Assembly (NCBI GenBank): GCA_037043455.1
Contig: JAWPHD010000095.1
Span: 496,001 to 560,000, forward strand
Source of the DNA: Cyrtodaria siliqua
Lineage: Eukaryota > Mollusca > Bivalvia > Adapedonta > Hiatellidae
Reading direction: 5' to 3'
DNA length: 64,000 nt
This document shows, piece after piece, positions 1-10,265 of the stretch (position 1 is the first letter of the stretch; every line of letters starts with the position of its first letter). The notes under the pieces were generated by a model. That model saw nothing but the letters and a program-made list of their open reading frames with translations. It did no database searches and was not told where the DNA came from. The translations under genes and the position numbers were made by a program.

Positions 1-326
1 GCTGTGTATTATTGATTAAAATCAATTACTAACTGCATCTTATAAAGTAAGATTTCAAAAGTTTTAATTATTGACTTTGTCAAATTGTGCTATACGAGGG
101 ATGATCAATAAAGAAGTATGGGTAACAACAGTTATCACTTTAATATCATTGAGTGCTATTTCAAATGTGTACACGGTTTTAATAAACGTTATCATAGGAA
201 ACTAAGTGTTTAAAAGAAAAGGCATTTTGTCAAGTATTAAGCAATACATTTAGAACAATAAACATGTTTTACTTTAATTTTCATTGGCTCATCATCATAT
301 GTATGGTAATTTACGAATGTATGCAG

Positions 327-397
327 GTCCGACCTGAATTGGGAATTCGCAGTTGTTGGGTATACATCTCCATTCAACACGACGTTAATATATGTGT
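327..397 (+). CDS. Possible propeller-terminal exon of gene A
   Basis: After an acceptor-like ATGCAG the frame g|TCC GAC CTG reads into a short peptide containing VVGYTSP. This resembles the strand just before each EGF module in gene B (for example IIGITMYSS). The entry phase is 2, as in the equivalent gene B exon at 35113-35231, and a T|GT donor would give the phase 1 needed by the EGF exon. The exon is only 71 bases and the donor is poor, so this is tentative. Confidence 0.3.
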
Positions 398-3300
398 GTT
401 AACAGTAATCGGTTGCATGCTAACTTTAACATATGCAAATATAAAAAGAGAATGCAAATATAAGTTGATACATAACATTTTGCAGAATATCTAAGACTTT
501 AACAGTAGATAAGTAACATTTAAATGACAAAACAATACATCCGATGAACACTTCGATTTTAGATTATTGCGCAAATGCTTCTTGCATTGACATGTGTGTA
601 AGCGGTTCCAACGGTGCAGAATGTTTATGCAGAGAGGGGCACCAGGGGACATGCTCAGGCGAGAACGCTATATTCAACTTTAAAGGTACACGAAGAGTTA
701 CAACTAAATTACATTTATCTCCAGTTTATCCAATGAAACTGCGGCAGGTAGATGCATGTCAAGAAATTGGGACTGTAGTTAGTGACTGAAAATATATACA
801 TTTCGTTATAAGGCTCTTACATTGTGTTTTTATGATGTCGACATGTCTAAAAACAGGAACAAATGTCTGATAGAGCCGCTTCAAAAGCAGCGGTCTAGCC
901 GTTTTATGTGATTTAGCAAATGTACGCACACTTATAATCCCTTTCCATTTCCTTCTCCGAGACTGGTTGGCATGTTAAAGAGATAATGTTTATTTTTGTT
1001 GTGACTGCGTTTCGTTTTGCGTTTGTTTTGTCTGTCTGTTTGATAAGGTTATTTGACATAGCTAACAACTATTTGAAGCTGTCCTTTAATAATCCTTTTT
1101 CTCTATACTTAGAGACAGTCGTTGAAATATTTGTTTGGTTTCCGTTAAAACTTGTTCATCATGTTCATTGTAAAAATGATGTTTCTTAAGCAATAATTGA
1201 TTGACATATTTGTCATTTATTCAGTAAAGTACCTTAACGAGAATATACAAGTATGGTCGCAGTGACTAAATACACATTCTTTCTGAAGCCTATCGTTCGT
1301 TATTGAAGATAATATTGCAGTATGAAAAATATGATTATTGATACATTTTGCAGGTGGTAATGGACCCCAGTAGATATGAACACATTCTGTATTTGTTCTC
1401 GATAAATAACTCCGCAACAGGTTTCAACAATTCAGGATATACACGGATTGTCTCAATCTATAGATCAAGTAGACTCTAAATCGCACGCGTTTTAACCGCG
1501 AAATTAAGAGTACATTATAGTCATATATCGCAAATGGGTGTCAAAGAGTAGGGTCAAACTATAATGCGAACAAACAATATGCTCGATCACTGTAATATGT
1601 CACACATTAATTTATCGGAAAATGGAAATCTGATCAATGTCCTGAACCCACAGAAGGCTGCAGGATCGGATAAACGCAAACCACTGGTTCTGCATTAGCT
1701 ACCATCCGTTAATGCTCCTGTGATTTAGGTAATATTTTAGAAGACCATTGACACTGAGTACTCACTATGCCAAAGTATAACGTTGATGACAGTGCTGTCT
1801 CTAATTGTACACGCATCTCCCTCACATGTATCTTAGTGCCGGATTCCATTATAATGAATAAACGAGCGTCGTGAATTCATGAAATTGACCGACGCTTTAT
1901 ACAACATAGGTATCGAGCCAAGTGATTGTGGCATACCAAATATTTAATGCTATGAAGCAGTTGTCTAGACTGACGTTATCCTATTGGATAAACGTCAGTA
2001 AGGCCTCCTCCTAAGTTACGAGTCAATCATCAGTGTGTCATCAGTTGTCATTATTCGTCAGTTGTATCCAACTGAACAGAGACAACATTTAATTCTCAAG
2101 GACGAGGACAACAAATATTAAATACTGAAAAGGGATCCCTTGGAAGCAACAAATACAAACAAGAGATAAAAGTAGCAGACTCGGTTTTACTGAGTCTGTT
2201 TATGAGAGGTAATGTTAAGTGCAACACCGCTCACGTTCCGTAGCACAGGATGAAGTCGTATTTTGCTTTATAGCCACAATATTTGGCTTGGTGATCCCAA
2301 ATAACAGTACTGATTTGTAAGATTCGTTGATTTTTAAGCATTCTTATAATTTAGATATATCTCCACAATGTATAGAATACAGTTAGCTGTTTCTATATAC
2401 ACAATCCCAACAGTATCTCTATTTGAGCTGTTTCTATATACACAATCCCAACAGTATCTCTATTTGAGCTGCTTCTATAACAAAATCCCTATAGTATCTC
2501 TATTTGAGTATTCCTCGTGGTATGGAGGGATTACAATACAAATGTGTCAAAACAGATGATATCCTTTGGACCCTGTATAACTATTACTCACTCCAATATG
2601 TTTGTATTAAAGTATGCAAAGTGACTTGGGTTGGAGGTGTTTAGAAGGCGTACAAACAGCTGCCAGTTGTCTATGAATTGATTGTCCAAGTTGACGTTAA
2701 ACATCTGCATTTATCCATTTCTAACCCCTCAGATATACACGGTTGCACTTCAACACTGCTATACGATTGTACACACTGTACAATAGAACAGAACGCCAAA
2801 CGGCACTGAGAATTAAATTTGCTTATGACGGACGAAGAGAAATTAATATATAATAATGATATAAACAACAATTCCTATCTATAGCAAGGAGTGTATGTGT
2901 GACTCAGTTTAAATTTAAATTTCTCCTTTTATACTTTTTAGTTTGTTTAGTGCTGTGTGGCGACCGTCAAAAGTCTCGCCGACTACATCAGTAGTGTTAT
3001 TACTTACTGGTCCTTTGGGATCATCAAACCCAATATGCGTGGCTTTAAAATAGATATCGTTTAAACCAGCTAGGAGGCGTGAGAGGTGTTGCACTTTATA
3101 TTACCGCTCATGAACAGACACAATAAAACCGAGTCTACTTCTTTCATCTCTTGTCTGTGTTTTTTACTTCCAATGGATCCCCTTTTAAGTATTTATTATT
3201 TGTGACTTTAAAAAAAACACGCTTAAGCCGGTGCTAGAAACTTTAAAACTTTAAACTATGATATTCCGTTTTTAAGTTTACATTTGTATTACTATAACAT

Positions 3301-5171
3301 TAGAATATTGCTGCTTATATTCAACAACTTAAAATGCGTTGTATGTTCGATGTTAGCAATAATCTAATATTTTCAAGCTCAGGTTACCTCAAGTGACCAA
3401 TCACAATACGGTACGGAATTATTTCACACTGAGATATAAAATAAGTGACGTCGGGTAAATATTCTTCTGACATTGTCGTTTACATGACGCTGTCCACATA
3501 TGCTCAATATGCCTCTTCTGTGTAATAGAACAATCAACCAAAAGAAATTTTAAAGTATGTATCACATGCTATTATATTTCTAGGAGGAGCGACCACAACT
3601 AGTGCAGTCACTACAGCAACTATTTCAAAAACAACTTCTTCATCTTCTGATACAAATATTCCTTCTTCCATTTCTTCCACAATTATCGATCAAACAATCA
3701 CTTCTCCTTCTACTTCTTCTCGCATCGCTACTTCTACTCCAACACTCACTTCAGTATCACCTATTCCCTTCACATCTACTATTCCCATCCCCACTGCTTC
3801 AGATACAATCATTTCTTCTCCAGTCACATCTAATATTCCCATCCCAACTACTACTCCAACAATCACCTCAGTTCCCATCACATCTACCACTGCTACAATC
3901 ACTGCCATTCCCATTACAGGCTATATTCCCATCACCGATACTATTATAATCAGCGCAACTTCTGCTCCGACCAAACTTAACCATTTCACAATTACTACAA
4001 CTCCCACGTCTTATACTTCTTACGACACTATGGAATATCCTATAGTAACTGATTCTCCCACCACTACACCGACTCCTTATCGTGCTAGTACTCCCGACAC
4101 TACAACTGATCATACCGCCACTTCTACTAATTATTCTTCCCCAATCACTACTAATCCAAACACCAATTATAATAATTATATGACACCCATGACTACCCCC
4201 ACTCTGTCTACTACACCTAAAACCGGTAATATCTTCCCTCTAACTACAACTGCTGCCAATAATGCCGACACCAACATTAGAACTACTACTGTCATTACTG
4301 CTTCAACAAATACTCATGAAAGTACTTTTCCTGCCACCACGTCTTCAGTTCGTATTACCAGTAGAAGTAAACCTTTCTCTGCCACTACTTCTTCAATTAT
4401 CATTTCATCCTTATCTACAACTGCACATTTCTTGTCTACTGAAACCGCTACAACTGAGGAACAACCATCCATACATGCAAAAGCAAATGATGATGGAGAA
4501 AAACCCCAAACCAGCTTACCTATACCGTTTGCAGCTGCAATTGTTGGCGGGGTATTTGTTTTAAATCTGCTCATCGTCGTGATTGTTGTTGTTATTATTA
4601 AAAGGTAAGAAGCAAACAAAATGTCTAACTCAGTTACATATTTTTCTTTTTTAAAGATTTAATATATATAATTTTAAATGTTTGCTTGGTTTCTTGAACA
4701 GTGTGTCCTTATTAGTTATATCTTACGATATAAAATCGTGTTGTATGAACAAAACCAGCTCACAATATTTGTTGCATACAAATTATTATCTAGACCGCTT
4801 CACAGATTATTAAACATTTCATCTTGTTTTGCGAACTGTTTATTCTGGTGTCCAACATTTCCAGTGTGGACAATGAAGTGCGACCTAGGTGATGATCCAT
4901 TTTAAAGTTTCCTTTAATCTTTTCTTTCAGACCACGAGCAAACAAATGCTGTCACAACTTCCAGGAGACACGCGTTGCCAATTTACAGGACATCTCTCTC
5001 GTGGAACATCAGGCAGTTGCCACTAATGTCAATATCATTGGCAGTGACGTCATCAAAGTTGTATTAAGTCCTCCGTCTCTACGGTCGTCGATAAGTTCCT
5101 TAAATAGCACAATTGAGGATGTCACACCTAGGTTAATTTCAACATTTAAACTAAAATCAAAATCTAAATAA
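327..5171 (+). CDS. Gene A: EGF / mucin-stalk / transmembrane receptor, 3' part (exons 327-397?, 563-658, 3584-4604, 4931-5171)
   Basis: This is the 3' end of a type I membrane protein whose upstream exons lie before the window. In order there is a possible last strand of a YWTD propeller (327-397, weak), an EGF-like module, about 300 Ser/Thr/Pro-rich residues, a hydrophobic helix followed by Lys-Arg, and a 79-residue tail. Splice phases agree throughout: phase 1 into and out of the EGF exon, and phase 2 after the membrane helix. Gene B on the other strand ends with the same architecture and the same phases (EGF, Thr-rich stalk, membrane segment ending Lys-Arg with a phase-2 donor), so the two are probably paralogs. 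The family resemblance is to LDLR-related proteins. The ligand is unknown. The long O-glycosylatable stalk would hold the extracellular part away from the membrane (inference). Confidence 0.7.
563..658 (+). CDS. Gene A EGF-like exon
   Basis: The acceptor CGATTTTAG precedes a phase-1 exon with six cysteines spaced as an EGF/cEGF module (C-x4-C-x3-C-x9-C-x-C-x7-C). It closely matches the gene B EGF at 62610-62720: both contain a C-V-S-G-x-N-G-A stretch followed by C-x-C-R-E-G. Two ends are possible. One at 658 corresponds to the gene B exon end but uses a GC donor (CTCAG|GCGAGA). One at 685 uses a GT donor (AAAG|GTACAC) and adds nine residues. Both leave phase 1. The loop between cysteines 5 and 6 is five residues shorter than in the gene B copy. 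Confidence 0.7.
986..2100. other. Intron of gene A, no gene seen
   Basis: AT-rich intronic sequence between the EGF and stalk exons. The short open frames here have no coding character and no recognisable domain. Confidence 0.5.
2121..2320 (+). repeat. R1 repeat copy
   Basis: This copy starts AATACTGAAAAGGGATCCC, has the hairpin CAGACTCGG...GAGTCTG and continues to the degraded end. It matches the family at 32598, 39093, 44612 and 47730. It lies in the large intron of gene A, facing the opposite copy at 2940-3205. Confidence 0.7.
2387..2508. repeat. Tandem repeat, three 42-bp units
   Basis: Units begin CTGTTTCTATATACACAATC and end CTCTATTTGAG. The first two are almost identical, and the third carries a small deletion and substitutions. 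Confidence 0.85.
2940..3205 (-). repeat. R1 repeat copy, inverted relative to 2121
   Basis: Read on the - strand it contains the R1 landmarks: ATCCATTGGAAG-like start, GACTCGGTTTTAT hairpin, and the CGCCACACAGCACTAAACA end. With the copy at 2121-2320 it forms an inverted pair about 0.6 kb apart inside the gene A intron. Confidence 0.7.
3584..4604 (+). CDS. Gene A mucin-like stalk and transmembrane exon
   Basis: This is a single 1021-base exon open throughout, with an acceptor TATTTCTAG and a donor AAAG|GTAAGA (phase 1 in, phase 2 out). About 300 residues are dominated by Thr, Ser, Pro and Ile in imperfect TTTPT/STT patterns, the composition of an O-glycosylated mucin-type stalk. It ends with a hydrophobic run (about 4528-4597, containing AAAIVGGVFVLNLLIVV) and Lys-Arg, a stop-transfer signal. 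The stalk is about five times longer than the matching one in gene B. Open frames in the other phases and on the opposite strand here are by-products of low complexity. Confidence 0.85.
4931..5171 (+). CDS. Gene A cytoplasmic tail and stop
   Basis: The acceptor TTTCTTTCAG at 4930 continues the frame from 4604 (AG|A gives Arg). Seventy-nine codons follow, ending TAA at 5169-5171. The tail begins basic with a Cys-Cys pair just under the membrane (possible palmitoylation, inference). It is rich in Ser, Val and Ile and ends in alternating Lys and Ser. It contains no tyrosine, so no NPxY or phosphotyrosine motif, unlike gene B. An AATAAA overlaps the stop (5167-5172) and may be a poly(A) signal. 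Confidence 0.75.
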
Positions 5172-5294
5172 AATATCTACACATCATACTTTATATGTAC
5201 ACTCTGTACATTTGAAAAGCAACATTTGGTATTTTTTGAATTTCTAAAGTGGAATTGAAGTCATCGTGCAAAATGAAATAAGTAGAGCAAATCT

Positions 5295-5445
5295 TATATT
5301 ACTGATCTGTCGTCGGTGCGACTTTTTATGGCCGCCACACTGCACTAAACAAACGCTAGTGTGAATGTCAATAAATACTGAAAAGGTGATCCCTTGGAAG
5401 CAAAAACACAAAGAAGAGAGAAAAGTAGCAGACTCGATTTACAGG
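5295..5445 (+). repeat. R1 repeat fragment downstream of gene A
   Basis: It contains the R1 3' end (CCGCCACACTGCACTAAACA, CGCTAGTGTGAATGTC) running directly into a second 5' start (AATACTGAAAAGGTGATCCC). This head-to-tail junction is the characteristic R1 arrangement. Confidence 0.7.
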
Positions 5446-5609
5446 TTTAAGTATATCATTTAAAACATATAAGTTTTAGACATGATTTGCACAATGGTAA
5501 GTAAGAAAGAGGTTGTATTTGATAAAATATATATGTAACCATTTCTTTTGAAGACGGGCAATTGCACAAGGATAGCTAAAATAAGAACTAAAACATACAT
5601 GCATATATA

Positions 5610-5769
5610 GAGAATATTTGTTTGTTTAGAGTGAATATAGGATTTTTTTTCGTCGGGAAGTGAGCAAACATATTTTTACGAGTGCTTTAGCACGAGTGAA
5701 AATATGCGAGTTTCCTCACCTCGAGATGAAAATAAATCCTATATTCACGACAAACCAACAAATATTCTA
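5610..5769. mobile_element. Palindromic hairpin MITE
   Basis: The left arm AGAATATTTGTTTG...GTGAATATAGGAT is matched in reverse complement by the right arm ATCCTATATTCAC...CAACAAATATTCT. The arms meet around GTGCTTTAGCAC. The whole 160 bp folds on itself, typical of a small non-autonomous DNA transposon. No coding sequence. Confidence 0.75.
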
Positions 5770-5828
5770 TTTATTATATACCCACAACCTTGAAAGTTAA
5801 AGCATAATGCGCCACAACAATGACGGAA

Positions 5829-7022
5829 TTATGGACATAACGGACCATGGACATATCGGACCATTGACATAACGGACCATGGACATAACGGACCATGGTC
5901 ATAACGGACCGTGGACAAAACGGACCAAGTATATGGACAAAACGGACCATGCCTTTGGACAAAACGGACCATATCAAAAATATATTGTTTAACATATTTT
6001 TTTTTTATTATAAACATAGTCGATTATAAAATTATTCTAAGCAACTTGCATTTCAGGCACTAATGTAACAGCAACCCTTTATTTAATCGTTGTATTATTT
6101 TATTTCATACAATAGTAATACAATATATTAACTTATTGTATACTTTCATATTGTCCCGTTTAGTTTGCATTGAGCTAAGCGTGCAATATTCTACGATATT
6201 GCACGCATTGATATTGCACGGGAACTTTTGCTCGTGCTTGCTAAGAGCCGCGAAATAGAAATAAGGAACTACTTTCAAATAAAAATAACGGAATCCTTCC
6301 TATAATGTCAACAACAAAATACGAGTTTTTTTCCAACCTTTTATGGCAAAAATTGATAAAATAATTCAAATGGTCACTCACCCACTGTTTTTAACGTTAT
6401 CGAATGGTAAACAAACTTCAGAAAATCGCTTGATGTTTTTAATGACGTCATCCGACGTCGACGTCGTTTTCGCGCAAAATAATCATCCACACAAAATGAA
6501 ACTGAATGGCAAGATAGGAATTCCATCAAAAGCTATAAAAATAACACAAATACAAAAGTAATAGTCATACAATTAACATTGATCAAAAACAATATGAAAG
6601 TATACAATAAAAGGGTTATTGAATTTGTATGGCTAAATATTACTTGGAACTCATTGTTTTGGCGCAGGACGACTCGCAAGCTCGTCGTCCTTTGCCAAAA
6701 CAACTCGTTCCAAGTAATATTTAGCCATACAAATGCAATAACCTATAGTATCATAGCAGTGATGGATTATATATAATTATCATAATATATATCAACTAAG
6801 TGTTATGATAAAACAAAAATATGTTATACTATATGTTGAAATATATATTTTTGATATGGTCCGTTTTGTCCAAAAGCATGGTCCGTTTTGTCCAGACACA
6901 TGGTCCGTTTTGTCCATGTTCCGTTATGGCCAGGGTCCGTATTGTTTTCTGAGGTGGTCCGTTATGTCCAAGGCATGGTCCGTTTCGTCCTGATCCGTTA
7001 TGTCCATGGTCCGTTATGTCCA
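5829..7022. mobile_element. Foldback element with arms of short GGACATAACGGACC subrepeats
   Basis: The left arm (5829-5975) is a run of units GGACATAACGGACCAT or GGACAAAACGGACCAT, each about 16-22 bp. The right arm (about 6850-7022) is the reverse complement (GGTCCGTTATGTCC, GGTCCGTTTTGTCC). Both arms end inward in the same ATATCAAAAATATAT sequence. The roughly 0.85 kb middle has no convincing coding sequence. This is a foldback-type transposon; the family is not identified. Confidence 0.75.
6613..6743. repeat. Near-perfect palindrome inside the foldback element
   Basis: The left arm AGGGTTATTGAATTTGTATG...TTGGCGCAGGACGA pairs with the right arm TCGTCGTCCTTTGCCAAAAC...CATACAAATGCAATAACCT, with the turn at CTCGCAAGCTCG. 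Arms are about 60 bases. It could be a separate nested MITE. Confidence 0.8.
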
Positions 7023-7824
7023 GGTACCAGTAGGGGAGCAGCCTTGATATTTTCCTACATCTTTCAAATATCGCAACCACGCTTGACAACGAAAAGTAGT
7101 ACGTCAACTTTCGGCAACGTCAAAAAAAAAAAATGTCCGCCATTTTGAATTTTTTAAAACGCATAATTTGGAAAATTGTGACAATTTTTGATCATGAAAT
7201 TTCATTTCCCCTTTAGGTTTCGTGATTTTCGTCTGTACCGACTTTTTTTTTAGAAGCTCTACTGCGTGATAAATTCAGACCCGCCTTGTAAAATGTCGAA
7301 GCGAGGGGCGATAACTCTAAAAGATGCCATCTTTAGAATACGATTAAAATGACAACAACCGTGTGTTTTTTGTTAAATAAAGTACGAGGAGATACTTGAA
7401 TTGTTGTTTTAGCTCACACATTACATGAATTTTGCTGCATATCACGAAAAGCATGTTATTTCTTTATCAAAAGTACTCGAAAATACGAATTGTTTGATTT
7501 AACTGTAATTTTGACTCGACTGACCTCGCAAGAACTGCAGGCGCGTATTCGATGGAGCGGGTAGTATTGGGCACCCTCTCATATGTGGAAAGTTTACGTA
7601 ACAATCGCTACTGTTCAAGATGGGAGTTGGGATGGAGAGAAGGAGGGGGAGGGCATCTGAACTGAGATTTAAAAGGATGCGCCCCATCCCCATCCCACCC
7701 CAACTAAAATCATGAAAGCTAGTTTGTTTTTGAAAGCTCTTCCAAGCATACAGTACATTCTTAAACATATTCAGATACTATATTTGTTGCTGTGTTTTTG
7801 ACTAGACTGTCCAGTGTCTAATTG
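7023..7824. other. Intergenic, nothing recognised
   Basis: AT-rich sequence with a purine-rich patch near 7620-7660. No coding region or repeat family recognised. Confidence 0.4.
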
Positions 7825-7836
7825 TCATCCGCAACT

Positions 7837-8125
7837 TGGCGCAGTCAGTAGCGCAGCGGATTTGTAACCGGAGGTGGTGCCACTGAGTTTTGTCGGTGTG
7901 TTCTTGGGCAAGACACATTCCTTAGCCTCATCCGTCGGATGGGGACGTAAACAGGGTGGTCCCGCTTATAGGTCTATCATCCGAGCATGTTAAAGAACCA
8001 TAGGAATCTGTTCGATAATAAGGGTAGTGCACGGTTCCCGGATTCCTATGTATCCTTCCCCTCTCTCTGAGGCGGCTCTAAATAACCTGTACTGTGTTGA
8101 TGAGCCGTTAAATATTCAATTCAAT
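7837..8125 (+). mobile_element. tRNA-derived SINE, near full length, with 12-bp target duplication
   Basis: The head has a Pol III A-box-like TAGCGCAGCGG. The body has the shared core TGTTCTTGGGCAAGACAC and CCGTCGGATGGGGACGTAAA, and the tail GAGCCGTTAAAT..TTCAATTCAATT. The 12-bp duplication TCATCCGCAACT flanks it at 7825-7836 and 8126-8137, proving retroposition. Other copies are at 9968, 15288, 27160/27320 and 49902. Confidence 0.9.
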
Positions 8126-8137
8126 TCATCCGCAACT

Positions 8138-9967
8138 GCACTCAGCACTGTCATATGTACTATAGCTGTCCCATGCTAGTATCATGAATCAACCGTGGAA
8201 TATATCACCCACACATAAAAGGGTTTGAGGGCCCCATCTTACTTGTATTAGTTTAAATATAGACCATTTGTCGGTTGAAACCTAAGATGAATTTTTTATC
8301 AGACAGAAACACTGTCGTAATACTTATACTGATAGCATCGAAGGAAAATAAAGAAGGCCATTTCTTTTACTTTATATTTTTAAAGTTGAATTGTGTTTTA
8401 TGTCATTATAGCACATTTTAGGCCATATTTCCTGGGTAGAACCAGTACTGTGTACTTACTGCTATCTGTAAGAATCGACACTTTCTCACCTACAAGTTGA
8501 GCTCCCAGTGGGAATTGAACCCGCAGCGGTGAGAGGTGAAGATGAGAATGTATACAAATATAAAATGCCAACCGAACATCTCAACTCAATATGTCCATGG
8601 GACTTGAATGAACGCACTGAAAACAATCCGTGGAAAATTGTACTATGCAAGAATATATATTCATAAATAAATTTTATTTTGATGCAAAATCGATATGCTC
8701 CTCTAGACATCATAGATAAAGATCATGTAAAGTTTCGAAAAGATTGGTTAAAAACTGTGGAAGGATATAGACGCACAGATAACTAACACCATATGCCGCC
8801 TCACCTTTCAATGGTAAACAATAAACATTTAAGGTACATATTAAGGCCTTAAATATTATCTTTCATGACTAAGTAAAAAATAACAAGTCAGATATCAAAA
8901 TGAATTATTTATTTGATTTAAAACATTTTATTTCAAATATTTACATCAAAACATCCCAAATATAAAGGGTATTACATAAAAAATTAAATTGCATCATACA
9001 ATAATTGTTTTTATTTATTAAAGGGAACCACAGCATTTATCAAGTTTTTATCAAGCATTAAAATGTAATTTATTTTCACTTTACACCCGCTTGCATATAT
9101 TTAAATTATAAGTTATAACATTTTGGAATTTAAAAAAAAGAAGATTGCTGCATGTCCCTTTAATATGTAATTGTTTATATGGTGCAAGCCAATTTGAACA
9201 TATGTGGGGTTATATATATATACATGTATCTGTTTGTTATTTTTTTGGTGAGGAAGACCACTCACTTTTCTTCTGGGTATAACCGGTAATATACACCTCC
9301 TGCCATCTGTTATTCCACAAACTTTTCTATAATGCTATAAAATTCAGAAAACATTTTAATCCAATAAATAAATTGGGCACGGCCGGTCAGATTAACAGAA
9401 ACACATTTATATTTTCATATTATCCCTTATTTTGAGCCACTCCAATGAACTATCCAGTTAATGTCGCCAACGATCCACCTTGTGTCTACAGTCGGATATG
9501 CATGTTGATATGATATTGTGCTGGCTGAACTGGTGATCCTCTTACTAGACATATTTTTCTTGAAGTTGATGCTAGTACTGTCCGTATGAGGTATTGCTGA
9601 TTCATGATTCATAAAAAAAAAAAAATATTGTACACCATCTTGTTATTATATACTATTCTTGTTCGTTTAAGTATTTCTGATTCTGTTGTTAATGTTGTAA
9701 AAAGTTATATGTGACTACTTGTTTAAATAAAATCCTCCCATATATATTGGGACATCACTAACTATTTTCAGCTAACTCCCAGCATCTCAGGACTCCAGGC
9801 TCTGAAAATAAAAATGGCATACATGATATTTTGTTTCAACTTAAATAGGTAACAAGTTGTAGAACTGAAATATGTAAATGAATAGTGATTATAGAACTTT
9901 TTTTACATGTACAATAAATTAAAAATAATCGTTTTCTGCTAAATCAACACATTTATTACCGGTATAC
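8138..9967. other. Intergenic, nothing certain
   Basis: No gene recognised. Read on the - strand, 8420-8540 has a B-box-like GGGTTCAATTCCC followed by a GAGAAAGTGTCGATTCTTAC stretch that could be the remains of another tRNA-type SINE. Confidence 0.4.
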
Positions 9968-10265
9968 CTTATTTAGAGCCGCCCCAAATGACACATAGGA
10001 ATTCGAGAACCTGTCTTACTCTTACTAATGTATATATTAATAATTTCTATGGTTGTTTATCGTGCTTGGAGGATAGACTCCCCAGTTTCAATCCCAATCA
10101 AACAAAAGAGGCTGAGGAACAAACAAGACTGAGGGAAGATGTATTGCCCGAAACCATAGACGAAACTCAGTGGTGCATGTGTGACTTGAACCGGAAGCTC
10201 CAGATTGCTATCATCCACCATGCTATTGCTGGGCCATGCCAGCACATTATGTTAAGTCGGGGTCT
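9968..10265 (-). mobile_element. Degraded SINE copy
   Basis: Reverse-complement landmarks of the SINE at 7837 are still visible: TTATTTAGAGCCGCCCC, CACATAGGAATTCGAGAACC, GTGCTTGGAGGATAGAC, CTCAGTGGTGC. The core is heavily mutated. The 94-codon open frame across it is not a gene. Confidence 0.6.

Noticed and set aside
264..494. 76-residue open frame starting MFYFNFHW
   Set aside because: No domain; the plausible exon in this place uses another frame and begins at 327.
3602..3949. Leu-rich frame overlapping the mucin exon
   Set aside because: A shifted reading of the Thr/Ser-rich exon; only the 3586 frame continues to a membrane helix and a matching donor.
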